Positions 16,900-24,085 of a stretch of 33,195 nucleotides of DNA are shown here, one piece after another. Source of the DNA: Roseomonas genomospecies 6. Its GTDB lineage: Bacteria > Pseudomonadota > Alphaproteobacteria > Azospirillales > Azospirillaceae. Under the pieces are notes generated by a model. It searched no databases and was not told where the DNA came from. It worked only from the letters and a program-made list of their open reading frames with translations. Within the stretch, counting starts at the first letter, position 1; each line of letters begins with the position of its first letter. The DNA lies in the NCBI RefSeq assembly GCF_008365375.1, contig NZ_QOKW01000045.1, positions 1 through 33,195 on the forward strand, read 5' to 3'. Position numbers and translations under genes: made by a program.

Positions 16900-17469
16900 T
16901 CAGCGCACGAGCGCCGCCCGGATGTCGGCCTGCCACACCATGCTGACCAGGGCGACCTGGGTGAGCAGGGCAATCTCGCCATGCCCGACGGCGGTCAGAA
17001 GCTCCTCCCGCGTCATGAACAGGATCTCCGTTTCCTCCAGGTCGTCGGACAGGGGATCGGCGATCCGGCGGCAGCCGGTGGCGTGGAACATGTGGGACAC
17101 CGCGCCGCCCTGGTTGGCGTTGACCGTGTAGCCGCCGAGCGCCGTCCAGTGGTCCGAGACGAAGCCGGTCTCCTCCAGAAGCTCCCGCCGGGCCGCCTGC
17201 AGCGGGTCTTCGCCCGGCGACAGATGGCCGCCGGGGAAGGTCAGGTTCACGCGCCGCGGACCGTGCCGGTACTGGCGGTAGACGATGGCGCGCCCGTCCT
17301 CCGTCTCGGCGAAGATGCAGGCGAAGGACGGCATGTCGAACTGGTAGTAGTCGCGGATGACCCGCCCGTCGGGCAGTTCCACCGTCTCGACATGGACTTT
17401 CAGGAACGGATCGGCGTCGAGCAATTCGCGGCTTTCGAGCACGGTCCACGGGCGCAGATGGCGCGTCAT
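16900..17469 (-). CDS. NUDIX hydrolase, probable ADP-sugar pyrophosphatase
   Basis: The 189-residue protein carries a complete Nudix box, G-x5-E-x7-REL-x-EE-x-G-hydrophobic, at residues 81-103 (GHLSPGE at the start, RRELLEETGF at the end). The glutamates bind the metals that activate water for attack on a diphosphate. The flanking sequence VYRQYRHGPRRVNLTFPGG and the DYYQFDMPSFACIFAE strand are like ADP-ribose and ADP-sugar pyrophosphatases of the NUDT5/NudF type, which clear ADP-ribose or sugar nucleotides. The exact substrate is not certain. The start at 17469 is preceded by GGAGA. Two 17-bp direct repeats lie in the promoter region, and two candidate small RNAs follow the stop. Confidence 0.85.
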   Translation of the reverse strand: MTRHLRPWTVLESRELLDADPFLKVHVETVELPDGRVIRDYYQFDMPSFACIFAETEDGRAIVYRQYRHGPRRVNLTFPGGHLSPGEDPLQAARRELLEETGFVSDHWTALGGYTVNANQGGAVSHMFHATGCRRIADPLSDDLEETEILFMTREELLTAVGHGEIALLTQVALVSMVWQADIRAALVR

Positions 17470-17862
17470 CCCTGGGTCTCCTTCGTCCTGTCCTTGTTCA
17501 CGGCACGTCCTTGTTCACGGTGTGCCCTGGGTAACGGGCGGGCGCCGCCGGAGCAAGAAACATGAAAGGGCAGCCTCCGGATTCCGCCGCGCCGCGTGCA
17601 TTCGAAAACACTCATCAGCCGCTCAGGGGATTGTCAGTCAATAAAGCAAGCCAAAGTCGACGTATATGGGTGCATGCACAGCATAACAGGATATGAATCG
17701 ACGCTCTTGCTCTTCCTGGTAATCCAGTTAGGATGCATTAACAACGCTGAATGAAGATTATGCGTTAAATTTTATCCTTATGCTTGTGAAAGGCGATGGA
17801 TCGGCGGCCGCAGCCGCACCCCTCCCCTCCGAAAGCCGCCCATTGAAAGCCGTGGAAGCCCC
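17470..17862. promoter_or_regulatory. Divergent promoter region between NUDIX gene and tctB
   Basis: This stretch has no credible gene. Near the NUDIX end there is a tandem 17-bp direct repeat (TCCTTGTTCACGG, units starting about 17491 and 17508). From about 17,640 to 17,790 the DNA turns unusually AT-rich, with AAATTTTATCCTTATGCTTGTG just before tctB, a plausible promoter area. No clean -35/-10 pair could be chosen with confidence. Confidence 0.4.
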
Positions 17863-18459
17863 ATGCCGAGCCTGCCCCTCTCAGACCTCCGCCCACCCTC
17901 TTCCGCGGGCACCCCGCCTCGCGGCACCGCGCGAAGCGCACCTGAAAACACGTCCCCGGCCATCGCGGGCGGCGGAGGAGCGCCCCTGCGGGCTCCGGTC
18001 CGGGTTCCGATCCGGGCTCCGCAGGATCTGGCCGCCGGCCTGCTGATCGCGGGCTTCGGGCTGGGCGCCCTGTGGCTGGGGCGCGACTGGCCGACCGGAA
18101 CGCTGGCCTATGTGCAGTCCGGCTTCTTCCCGCGGATGATCGGGCTGCTGATGGTGCTGGCCGGCGCCGTGGTGGCCGGACGCAGCCTTCTGCTTCACGG
18201 CGCCGCCCTGCCGTCCTGGGGCTGGCGCCCGCTGGCCGGAGTGACGGCGGCGGTGCTGGCCTTCGCCGGAACGGTGGAGACGCTGGGGCTGGTGCCGGCG
18301 GTGCTGATCCTGGTGGGGCTCGGCAATCTGGCCGGACAGCCGCTGCGCCCGGCTCCGCTGGCGCTGCTGGGCGGCGCCCTGGCGGCGGGCTGCGTCGCGC
18401 TGTTCGTCTGGGGGCTGGGCCTGCCCCTGCGGGTGTGGCCCCTGTGGGTGGCGCCGTGA
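17863..18459 (+). CDS. tctB: Tripartite tricarboxylate transporter, small membrane subunit (TctB)
   Basis: The 198-residue protein has a proline-rich, probably cytoplasmic N-terminus of about 50 residues. Four hydrophobic segments follow (DLAAGLLIAGFGLGALWLG, FFPRMIGLLMVLAGAVVAG, PLAGVTAAVLAFAGTVETLG with LVPAVLILVGLGNLAG, and a C-terminal pair). TctB is the small partner of TctA in periplasmic-binding-protein-dependent secondary transporters for carboxylates. GGAAG lies 4 nt before the ATG, a slightly short gap. The stop overlaps the tctA start by one base (TGATG), which implies translational coupling. Confidence 0.85.
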   Translation: MPSLPLSDLRPPSSAGTPPRGTARSAPENTSPAIAGGGGAPLRAPVRVPIRAPQDLAAGLLIAGFGLGALWLGRDWPTGTLAYVQSGFFPRMIGLLMVLAGAVVAGRSLLLHGAALPSWGWRPLAGVTAAVLAFAGTVETLGLVPAVLILVGLGNLAGQPLRPAPLALLGGALAAGCVALFVWGLGLPLRVWPLWVAP

Positions 18460-19961
18460 TGGACCTGATCGCCAATCTTCTGCTCGGCCTGTCGGTCTCG
18501 CTGTCCCCGGACAATCTGCTGCTGTGCTTCGGCGGGGCGCTGATCGGCACGCTGATCGGCGTCCTGCCCGGCCTGGGACCGACCGCGACGGTGGCGATGC
18601 TGCTGCCGCTGACCTTCTACCTGCCGCCGGTCGGCGCGCTCATCATGCTGGCGGGCATCTTCTACGGATCGCAGTACGGCGGGTCGGCGACGGCCATCCT
18701 AGTGAACCTGCCCGGCGAATCCTCGTCGGTCGTCACCTGCCTGGACGGCCACGCCATGGCGCAGCAGGGTCGGGCCGGGGTGGCGCTCGCCACGGCGGCG
18801 CTCGCCTCGCTGTTCGCCGGGGTCGTCACCACCTTCCTGATCGCCGTGGCCGGCCCCCCGCTGGCCGGAGTGGCGCTCGCCTTCGGGCCGGCGGAGTACG
18901 TGTCGCTGATGCTGCTGGGCCTGATCGGGGCGGTGACGCTGGCCCACGGGTCGGTCGTGAAGGCCATCGCGATGATCCTGCTGGGCCTGCTGCTGAGCAT
19001 GGTCGGCACCGACGTGAATTCCGGCGACACGCGCTTCACCTTCGGCCTGCCGCAGCTCTACGACGGCATCGATTTCGTGCCGCTCGCCATGGGGCTGTTC
19101 GGGCTGGCGGAGATCATCATCAGCCTGGAGCAGACCGGCGGCGCCGGGCGGACCACCGCCCCCATCGCCAGCCTGTGGCCGAAGCGCGAGGACATCCGCC
19201 AGGCCGCGCCGGCGACGGTGCGCGGCACGGTGATGGGGGCGCTGCTGGGCATTCTGCCCGGCGGCGGCGCCACGCTGGGCTCCTTCGCCGCCTATTCGCT
19301 GGAGAAGAAGCTGGCCCGCCGGCCGGAGCGCTTCGGCCAGGGCGCCATCGAGGGGGTGGCCGCACCGGAGGCCGCCAACAACGCCGCCTCGCAGGCCTGC
19401 TTCATCCCGATGCTCAGCCTGGGCATCCCGCCCAACGCCATCATGGCCCTGATGATCGGCGCCATGACCATCCACGGCATCACGCCGGGGCCGCAGATCA
19501 TGGTCAAGCAGCCGGAGCTGTTCTGGGGCATGATCGCCAGCATGCTGATCGGCAACGTGATCCTGGTGATCCTGAACCTGCCGATGATCGGGCTGTGGGT
19601 GCGGCTGCTGAAGGTGCCCTACGGCTATCTGTTCCCGGCCATCCTGGTCTTCTGCTGCATCGGCACCTACACGCTGAACAACAACGGCTTCAACGTCCTG
19701 CTGATGGCCCTGTTCGGCGTCCTGGGCTACGTGCTGCGCAAGCTGGAGTGCGAGCCGGCGCCGCTGATGCTGGGTTTCGTGCTGGGTCCCATGCTGGAGG
19801 AGAATCTGGGGCGCGCCCTGCTGCTGTCGGGCGGCGACCCCACCGTCTTCGCCACCCGCCCGATCAGCGGCAGCCTGCTGGCCGCCGCCGGTCTCCTGCT
19901 GGTCCTGATGGTGCTGCCGTCGATCCGGCGGCGGCGGGACGAAGCCTTCAAGGACGATTAA
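18459..19961 (+). CDS. tctA: Tripartite tricarboxylate transporter, large permease subunit (TctA)
   Basis: This is the 12-TM carrier subunit of a TTT-family transporter, 500 residues, the normal length. The family's repeated motifs are present: GTLIGVLPGLGPTATVAMLLP near residue 30 and its inverted-repeat partner GALLGILPGGGATLGSFAAY near 265, with FYGSQYGGSATAILVNLPGE and APEAANNAASQACFIPMLSLGIPPNA. It imports a carboxylate using the proton or sodium gradient, with substrate delivered by a TctC binding protein. No tctC gene is present in the window, so the binding protein is probably encoded elsewhere. The downstream RraA-type aldolase suggests a pathway for an oxo- or hydroxy-dicarboxylate. 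An IS200/IS605 element begins immediately after the stop codon. Confidence 0.95.
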   Translation: MDLIANLLLGLSVSLSPDNLLLCFGGALIGTLIGVLPGLGPTATVAMLLPLTFYLPPVGALIMLAGIFYGSQYGGSATAILVNLPGESSSVVTCLDGHAMAQQGRAGVALATAALASLFAGVVTTFLIAVAGPPLAGVALAFGPAEYVSLMLLGLIGAVTLAHGSVVKAIAMILLGLLLSMVGTDVNSGDTRFTFGLPQLYDGIDFVPLAMGLFGLAEIIISLEQTGGAGRTTAPIASLWPKREDIRQAAPATVRGTVMGALLGILPGGGATLGSFAAYSLEKKLARRPERFGQGAIEGVAAPEAANNAASQACFIPMLSLGIPPNAIMALMIGAMTIHGITPGPQIMVKQPELFWGMIASMLIGNVILVILNLPMIGLWVRLLKVPYGYLFPAILVFCCIGTYTLNNNGFNVLLMALFGVLGYVLRKLECEPAPLMLGFVLGPMLEENLGRALLLSGGDPTVFATRPISGSLLAAAGLLLVLMVLPSIRRRRDEAFKDD

Positions 19962-20003
19962 CATCTTCCCCACGTCTAAAGCCGGGGGATTTCCGAGAAT
20001 AGC

Positions 20004-21206
20004 CTAAGCCACTCTCTTCAGTTCGCGCTTCACAGACCGCCCATCGGCAAGTCTCGGCGCGGGCTGTGTTCCAGCCCTTAGGATATTGCGGGCGGCATTA
20101 GTATCGGCGTTCGCCGCATGCCCGCAATGTCCACATTTGAAAGTCGCTTGGCTCTCGCGACTTGCTTTATCCACGATGCCGCAGGACGAGCACGTTTGGC
20201 TCGTGTATGCGGCGGGTACCTTGACCAACTGGCCGCCGTTCGCGGCGAGCTTGTATCCAACGAAGGTCTCGAACTGATGCCAGTTGTTGTTCAGGATCGC
20301 CCGGTTCAGCCCCGCCTTCTGCCGCACATTGCGGCCGGGCTTGGCTGCCGTGCCCTTGGCAGAAGCGGTCATACCCTTCGTGTCCAGCGCCTCCAGCACG
20401 ACCACGCCGAAGGCGTCGGCAATCTCGCGGGACCGCTCGTGGTTCCAGTGCCTGCGCAGCCGTGCCGCCGTCGCCTTGGTGTGGGCCACGAGCCGCTTGG
20501 CTTCCGCCCGGCGCCTCGACCCGCGCTTCTTGCGGGACAGCGCGCGCGCCTGCTTGCGCGCCCGCCGATCCAGCAAGTTCAGCCGCTCCCGGTCCAGGTC
20601 GCGGAACGTGCCGTCCGACAAGGCAAGCGTGCGGACCACGCCACGGTCGATGCCAACGGCCGGGCCGAAGTTCTGCGGCACATCGTGCTCAACCTCCGTC
20701 GAGAACACGACGTGCCAGCCCAGATCGTCGCGGGTCACGGTCACGTTCTTGACCGTGACAGGCATGTCGCGGGTCAAGCGGAACTTCACCTCGCCGATCT
20801 TCGGCAGCTTCACCGCGCCCCACTTGGCGTTCAGCTTGCGCCATGGGCATTCCCGGCCGTTGAAGCGGAAGGCGTCGTTCAGCCCGCGCTTCCGCGGGGT
20901 CGGGTAGTCGGCGCGGCCGGCGAAGAAGTTGCCGAACGTCCTGTCGAGATCGCGGAGCGCCTGTTGCTGGCAGATGATCGACACTGCCGCGATCCAGTCG
21001 AACTCAGCGCGGAGCGCGGTCAACTCGCGGCACTGCGAGGCGTAGCTGATGCTGGAACCAGTGTTCGCCTTGAACTGTCGCCACCAATCACGGCGCTGTT
21101 CCAAGGCCAGATTGTAGACGAGGCGGCAAACCGCGACGTACTGGCCGAACAGGACACCCTGTTCGGCCGTCGCGTACAGCCGGAATTTGTAGCCTCGGTT
21201 CAGCAT
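20004..21206 (-). CDS. tnpB: TnpB, RNA-guided RuvC nuclease of an IS200/IS605 element
   Basis: The 400-residue protein has the TnpB layout: an N-terminal OrfB domain starting YKFRLYATAEQ, a RuvC core with D187 in GIDRGV, E272 in VLEALDTKGM and D368 in NADTNAARNI, and a zinc finger with CSSCG (339-343) and CGHCG (358-362). All catalytic and zinc residues are present, so it should be active. TnpB uses an RNA made from the element's right end (omega RNA) to cut matching DNA next to a short motif, which keeps the element in the population. The guide would be read from the flanking DNA beyond the right end, that is, the complement of the last bases of tctA (starting TTAATCGTCC on the minus strand). 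It starts 3 bp after the tnpA stop. Confidence 0.93.
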   Translation of the reverse strand: MLNRGYKFRLYATAEQGVLFGQYVAVCRLVYNLALEQRRDWWRQFKANTGSSISYASQCRELTALRAEFDWIAAVSIICQQQALRDLDRTFGNFFAGRADYPTPRKRGLNDAFRFNGRECPWRKLNAKWGAVKLPKIGEVKFRLTRDMPVTVKNVTVTRDDLGWHVVFSTEVEHDVPQNFGPAVGIDRGVVRTLALSDGTFRDLDRERLNLLDRRARKQARALSRKKRGSRRRAEAKRLVAHTKATAARLRRHWNHERSREIADAFGVVVLEALDTKGMTASAKGTAAKPGRNVRQKAGLNRAILNNNWHQFETFVGYKLAANGGQLVKVPAAYTSQTCSSCGIVDKASRESQATFKCGHCGHAANADTNAARNILRAGTQPAPRLADGRSVKRELKRVA

Positions 21207-21209
21207 TGG

Positions 21210-21603
21210 TCAGAAGCCTTTCTGGTTCTCAATGTACTGCTTGACGACAGCAAGCGGAACCCCACCAACCGTCCAGACGAAATAGCTGTTGGTCCACAGA
21301 CTCGGAAGCCTGGACTTCAGCCCCGGGAACTCGTCACGCAACAAGCGCGACGACCTCCCCTTGATGGCCTTCACCAGTCGGTGGATGCCGAACTGCGAGT
21401 CGCATCCGACGATGCAAGTGCACGTGGCCCGGCATGCTCTCCATTCCGACGATATCCGAACCCGTTTCCTCGCACACCCCTGCAATGATCTGCTTGACGC
21501 GCGCGTCGATGGGCGGCTCCAGCAGCTTGCGCCAGTACTTCGGGCACCAAACAACATGGCGCTTGCACGAATAAACGAAGCTGTTGTTCAACCTGCAGTC
21601 CAT
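21210..21603 (-). pseudogene. tnpA: tnpA (Y1 HUH transposase) of IS200/IS605, frameshifted
   Basis: The 5' part, from ATG at 21603, reads MDCRLNNSFVYSCKRHVVWC through SMPGHVHL, which includes the HUH metal motif (HVH). The frame then leaves the family sequence near 21,410-21,420 and ends without the rest of the protein. The remaining part (FGIHRLVKAIKGRSS, LWTNSYFV, and the catalytic-tyrosine helix VVKQYIENQ) lies in another frame that runs to 21210. A net one-base gain or two-base loss explains this. The family protein is about 130-140 residues, which fits the sum of the two parts. As written, transposition would need a functional copy elsewhere or a read error. Confidence 0.8.
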
Positions 21604-21806
21604 AAGGAGATAGATAGCATGCCATCATCTAACGCTTGAGGTCGTTTCACTGCGACGTTGCCCCTGGCCTTACCATGCCTGAAGGCAGGAGCTTCTCGGG
21701 ACTTTCAGTGACCGCCTCGCTCTCCCCCGCCTTCCTTCTTTTTGTCCCCGCCCGCCCCGTCTTCCAGAGGGCGGAGGGTCTTCATGCCGTGAAAGGTGCC
21801 TGCCCG

Positions 21807-22475
21807 ATGACCGTCGTCAAAGAGTTTCCCCGCCCCGCCACCGATCTGGTCGCCGCCTTCCGCGGTCAGTCCCCGGCCACGCTGCACGAAGCGATGGGCA
21901 AGAAGGGCGCCATGTCCTTTCCGATCAAGCCGCTCTACCAGGGCATGACGCTGTTCGGCACCGCGGTGACCGTGTCCGGCGGCCCCACCGACAATCTGAT
22001 GATCCACGCCGCCATGGCGCTGACCCGTCCGGGCGACGTGCTGGTGGTCGATTTCAAGGCGATGACCGAGGCCGGACCCTGGGGCGACGTGCTGACCGAG
22101 GCGGCGCTCCAGCGCGGCTTGGCCGGGCTGGTGATCGACGGCTGCGTGCGCGACGCCGCGGCCATCCGCCAGATGGGCTTCCCGGTCTTCTGCCGGGGCA
22201 CCAGCATGAAGGGCACCACCAAGACCCAGCCCACGGGCGACGTGAACACCCCCATCGTCTGCGGCGGCGTGTTGGTCATGCCGGGCGACATCGTGGTCGG
22301 CGACGACGACGGGGTGGTCGTGGTGCCCCAGGCCGAGGCCACCGCGACGCTTGCCAAGGCGGCGGAGCGCGAGCGGATGGAGGAGGGCCTGCGCGAGCAG
22401 CTCCGCGCCGGGCGGACGACGGTCGAGGCGCTGAAGCTGGAACCCTTTCTGGAGGCCGGCGGCATCACGCTGTGA
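21807..22475 (+). CDS. RraA-family aldolase (4-hydroxy-4-methyl-2-oxoglutarate / 4-carboxy-4-hydroxy-2-oxoadipate type)
   Basis: The 222-residue product fits the RraA/HMG-aldolase family: ATLHEAMGKKGAM, GTAVTVSGGPTDNLMIHAA, GDVLVVDFKAMTEAGPWGDVLTEAA, and VIDGCVRDAAAIRQMGFPVFCRGTS with the R and D that hold substrate and metal in class II pyruvate aldolases. It ends with VVMPGDIVVGDDDGVVVVP. Members split 4-hydroxy-4-methyl-2-oxoglutarate or its carboxy analogue into pyruvate and oxaloacetate in protocatechuate or gallate meta-cleavage. Others act as regulators of RNase E. Fused or linked carboxylate transport (tctBA just upstream before the IS insertion) favours the metabolic role. The start at 21807 is preceded by a weak GGTG. 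A possible longer frame to 21636 lies within IS sequence. Confidence 0.85.
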   Translation: MTVVKEFPRPATDLVAAFRGQSPATLHEAMGKKGAMSFPIKPLYQGMTLFGTAVTVSGGPTDNLMIHAAMALTRPGDVLVVDFKAMTEAGPWGDVLTEAALQRGLAGLVIDGCVRDAAAIRQMGFPVFCRGTSMKGTTKTQPTGDVNTPIVCGGVLVMPGDIVVGDDDGVVVVPQAEATATLAKAAERERMEEGLREQLRAGRTTVEALKLEPFLEAGGITL

Positions 22476-22611
22476 ATGGGGCTAAGTGAATGGGGCCAAG
22501 TGAATGGCGCCGGGTGCCCAGGGCCGGAGCGGAAAAGCGGGCGGGACCAAATCCCGCCTGCCGGTCGCCCGGAATGGTATTACCGGTCATCGGCAAAGGA
22601 ACGGCCATAGG

Positions 22612-22719
22612 AAAAAAAATGCCGCGTCCGGACACGAGGTCGGCGCGGCAGCCTAATGCTCTTGGAGCATCATGATGTTTTTGGTTTCCTCCCCAGACCT
22701 CAAGGCCTTTGTTTTGTGA
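22612..22719 (-). ncRNA. Candidate small RNA C related to elements A and B, strand uncertain
   Basis: On the minus strand a strong intrinsic terminator (stem TGCCGCG/CGCGGCA at 22620-22626 and 22644-22650, then eight T) closes a roughly 105-nt transcript that would start from the promoter at 22725-22753. Upstream of it are the hairpin ATGCTC-caa-GAGCAT and the sequence GTCTGGGGAGGAAACC. The reverse of this core, GGTTTCCTCCCCAGAC at 22683-22698, is the element shared with A and B, where it faces the other way relative to the terminator. On the plus strand, C would then be a hairpin-TTTCCTCCC-AAGGCC element in the 3' region of the aldolase gene. Both readings are open. Confidence 0.35.
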
Positions 22720-22724
22720 GAGGA

Positions 22725-22753
22725 AATTTCCACAGTCGGCGCAGGGAAGTCAA
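22725..22753 (-). promoter_or_regulatory. Candidate sigma-70 promoter for small RNA C
   Basis: On the minus strand TTGACT (complement of 22748-22753) and GAAATT (complement of 22725-22730) are exactly 17 bp apart. The -35 matches five of six positions, the -10 three of six. The -10 overlaps the perfect palindrome GGAAATTTCC at 22722-22731. There is no protein-coding gene to serve. Confidence 0.35.
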
Positions 22754-22929
22754 CCGCATTGAGCGGGGTATAACTTAAAGCCTAACGCTCCCCTTACGAT
22801 GCGCCGGCAGTGGCAGCCGGCGGCGGCGGATGGAACCGTCCGAAAAGAAAATCGCAGCGGAAGCCGAACAGAGGGCTTGCTTTCCGCCGGGCCTGTGCGG
22901 TATCTCCCTGCCTCCTTCGTTGGAGCGGC

Positions 22930-23004
22930 GCGGGCGTAGCTCAGGGGTAGAGCACAACCTTGCCAAGGTTGGGGTCGAGGGTTCGAATCCCTTCGCCCGC
23001 TCCA
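22930..23004 (+). tRNA. tRNA-Gly (anticodon GCC)
   Basis: The acceptor stem GCGGGCG/CGCCCGC closes perfectly. The D-arm contains AGCTCAGGGGTAGAGC. The anticodon arm CAACC-TTGCCAA-GGTTG shows anticodon GCC, and the T-arm has GGGTTCGAATCCC. The 3' CCA is encoded (discriminator T). It sits alone and is followed at 23005 by a short T-run that may end transcription. Confidence 0.97.
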
Positions 23005-23199
23005 GTTTTTCACATTTCAGAGACCTCGCAGCCGACCGGCCCAGTTGACCGGCGCCGTTGCACACCCCGGAGGCGGGTGGTTTTCATGCGCCCCGTGAAC
23101 GGTCACCACGTCAACGAAATTGCGCCCCGACAGCCGCACCGATCTGCGGCGTGAGGCGGGCGTTCGAAATCGCCACCGATCCTAGCAGTTCTCCGCAAA

Positions 23200-23232
23200 A
23201 AGATCTTTTCATAGATCTATTCCGCCGGTAGC
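23200..23232 (+). promoter_or_regulatory. Promoter region of the methyltransferase gene with two AGATCT palindromes
   Basis: AAAAGATCTTTT and ATAGATCTAT are perfect palindromes centred on AGATCT at 23201-23206 and 23213-23218, 12 bp apart. AGATCT is the BglII recognition sequence and also fits BstYI's RGATCY; the adjacent gene pair encodes a BglII/BstYI-like enzyme. The second palindrome could overlap a -10 box and would put transcription start within about 10 nt of the ATG, suggesting a leaderless mRNA. Methylation at these sites could tune expression. Confidence 0.45.
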
Positions 23233-24084
23233 ATGATCGCCATGACCATCGCCCAGACCGAACCGCTCCGCCCCGAATCGGAACCCGCGCCGTTGCCCCG
23301 AGTGGTTGGCGGTTTTTCGACCGTGCTGGCCGATCCGCCATGGCGATTTTCGAACCGCACCGGGAAGGTCGCGCCGGAGCATCGGCGGCTTGACCGCTAT
23401 TCGACCATGTCGCTCGAAGCGATCAAGGAAATCCCCGTTCAGGAGGTCACGGCGAAGAACGCGCACCTGTACCTCTGGGTGCCCAACGCCCTTCTTCCCG
23501 AGGGGCTCGACGTGATGTCGGCGTGGGGCTTCCGCTATGTTTCGAACATCATCTGGGCCAAGCGGCGCAAGGATGGCGGACCGGACGGCCGAGGGGTGGG
23601 CTTCTACTTTCGGAACGTGACCGAAATCCTCCTCTTCGGCGTCAAGGGGTCGATGCGGACGCTCCCCCCGGGGCGCTCGCAAGTCAACATGATAGAGACG
23701 AGGAAGCGCGAACATTCCCGGAAGCCGGATGAGCAGTATGATCTGGTCGAGAGCTGTTCCCCCGGGCCGTACCTTGAGCTGTTCGCACGCCACCCCCGGC
23801 CGAATTGGACGCTTTGGGGGGATGAATCCGCGGAGGATCATGTGCCGCGCGGAAAGGCCCACAAGGGGTACTCGGGCGGCGAAATCCTGCCGCCGCTGCG
23901 CGCCAATGAACACCTCCAGCCCGAGGTGGCCGTTGCCCTGGGGACTGAACTGAAGAGCCGCTATCAGGCGGGAAGCAGTGTGCGTGAAATCTCGGACGAG
24001 ACCGGGTATTCGATACAGCGCGTGCGTTCACTGTTGGCTGGGGCGGAGACCTCGATGCGCCCCCGGGGCAGGAGGGGGAGTTGA
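23233..24084 (+). CDS. MT-A70-family DNA methyltransferase of a type II restriction-modification system
   Basis: The 283-residue protein has the catalytic motif DPPW at residues 34-37 (TVLADPPWRFSN), typical of MT-A70-type adenine-N6 methyltransferases. Other marks are YSTMSLEAIKEIPV, HLYLWVPNALLPEG, GFRYVSNIIWAKRRKDG and the SAM-side motif near KPDEQYDLVESCSPGPYLELFAR. Its role is to methylate the sites recognised by the convergent endonuclease gene and so protect host DNA. The last 50 residues (LKSRYQAGSSVREISDETGYSIQRVRSLLAG) form a helix-turn-helix added to the catalytic domain, which may bind DNA for regulation or specificity. No good Shine-Dalgarno precedes the ATG; a second ATG lies three codons on. 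The stop is one base away from the endonuclease stop. Confidence 0.88.
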   Translation: MIAMTIAQTEPLRPESEPAPLPRVVGGFSTVLADPPWRFSNRTGKVAPEHRRLDRYSTMSLEAIKEIPVQEVTAKNAHLYLWVPNALLPEGLDVMSAWGFRYVSNIIWAKRRKDGGPDGRGVGFYFRNVTEILLFGVKGSMRTLPPGRSQVNMIETRKREHSRKPDEQYDLVESCSPGPYLELFARHPRPNWTLWGDESAEDHVPRGKAHKGYSGGEILPPLRANEHLQPEVAVALGTELKSRYQAGSSVREISDETGYSIQRVRSLLAGAETSMRPRGRRGS

Positions 24085-24085
24085 A

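Larger units (their letters stand above)
19962..21712 (-). mobile_element. IS200/IS605-family insertion element (tnpA broken, tnpB intact)
   Basis: The unit comprises tnpA then tnpB on the minus strand. The right end, next to the tctA stop, holds the imperfect hairpin CCCCCGGCTTTAGACGTGGGG (minus strand, about 19,970-19,992). The left end, about 21,675-21,712, holds GCCT-ga-AGGC and related short repeats. Exact boundaries are estimates, because these elements have no inverted repeats or target duplications. It separates tctA from the aldolase gene. Confidence 0.7.

Noticed and set aside
22750..23013. Minus-strand open frame reading GRRDSNPRP
   Set aside because: This is the familiar false frame made by the antisense of tRNA-Gly.
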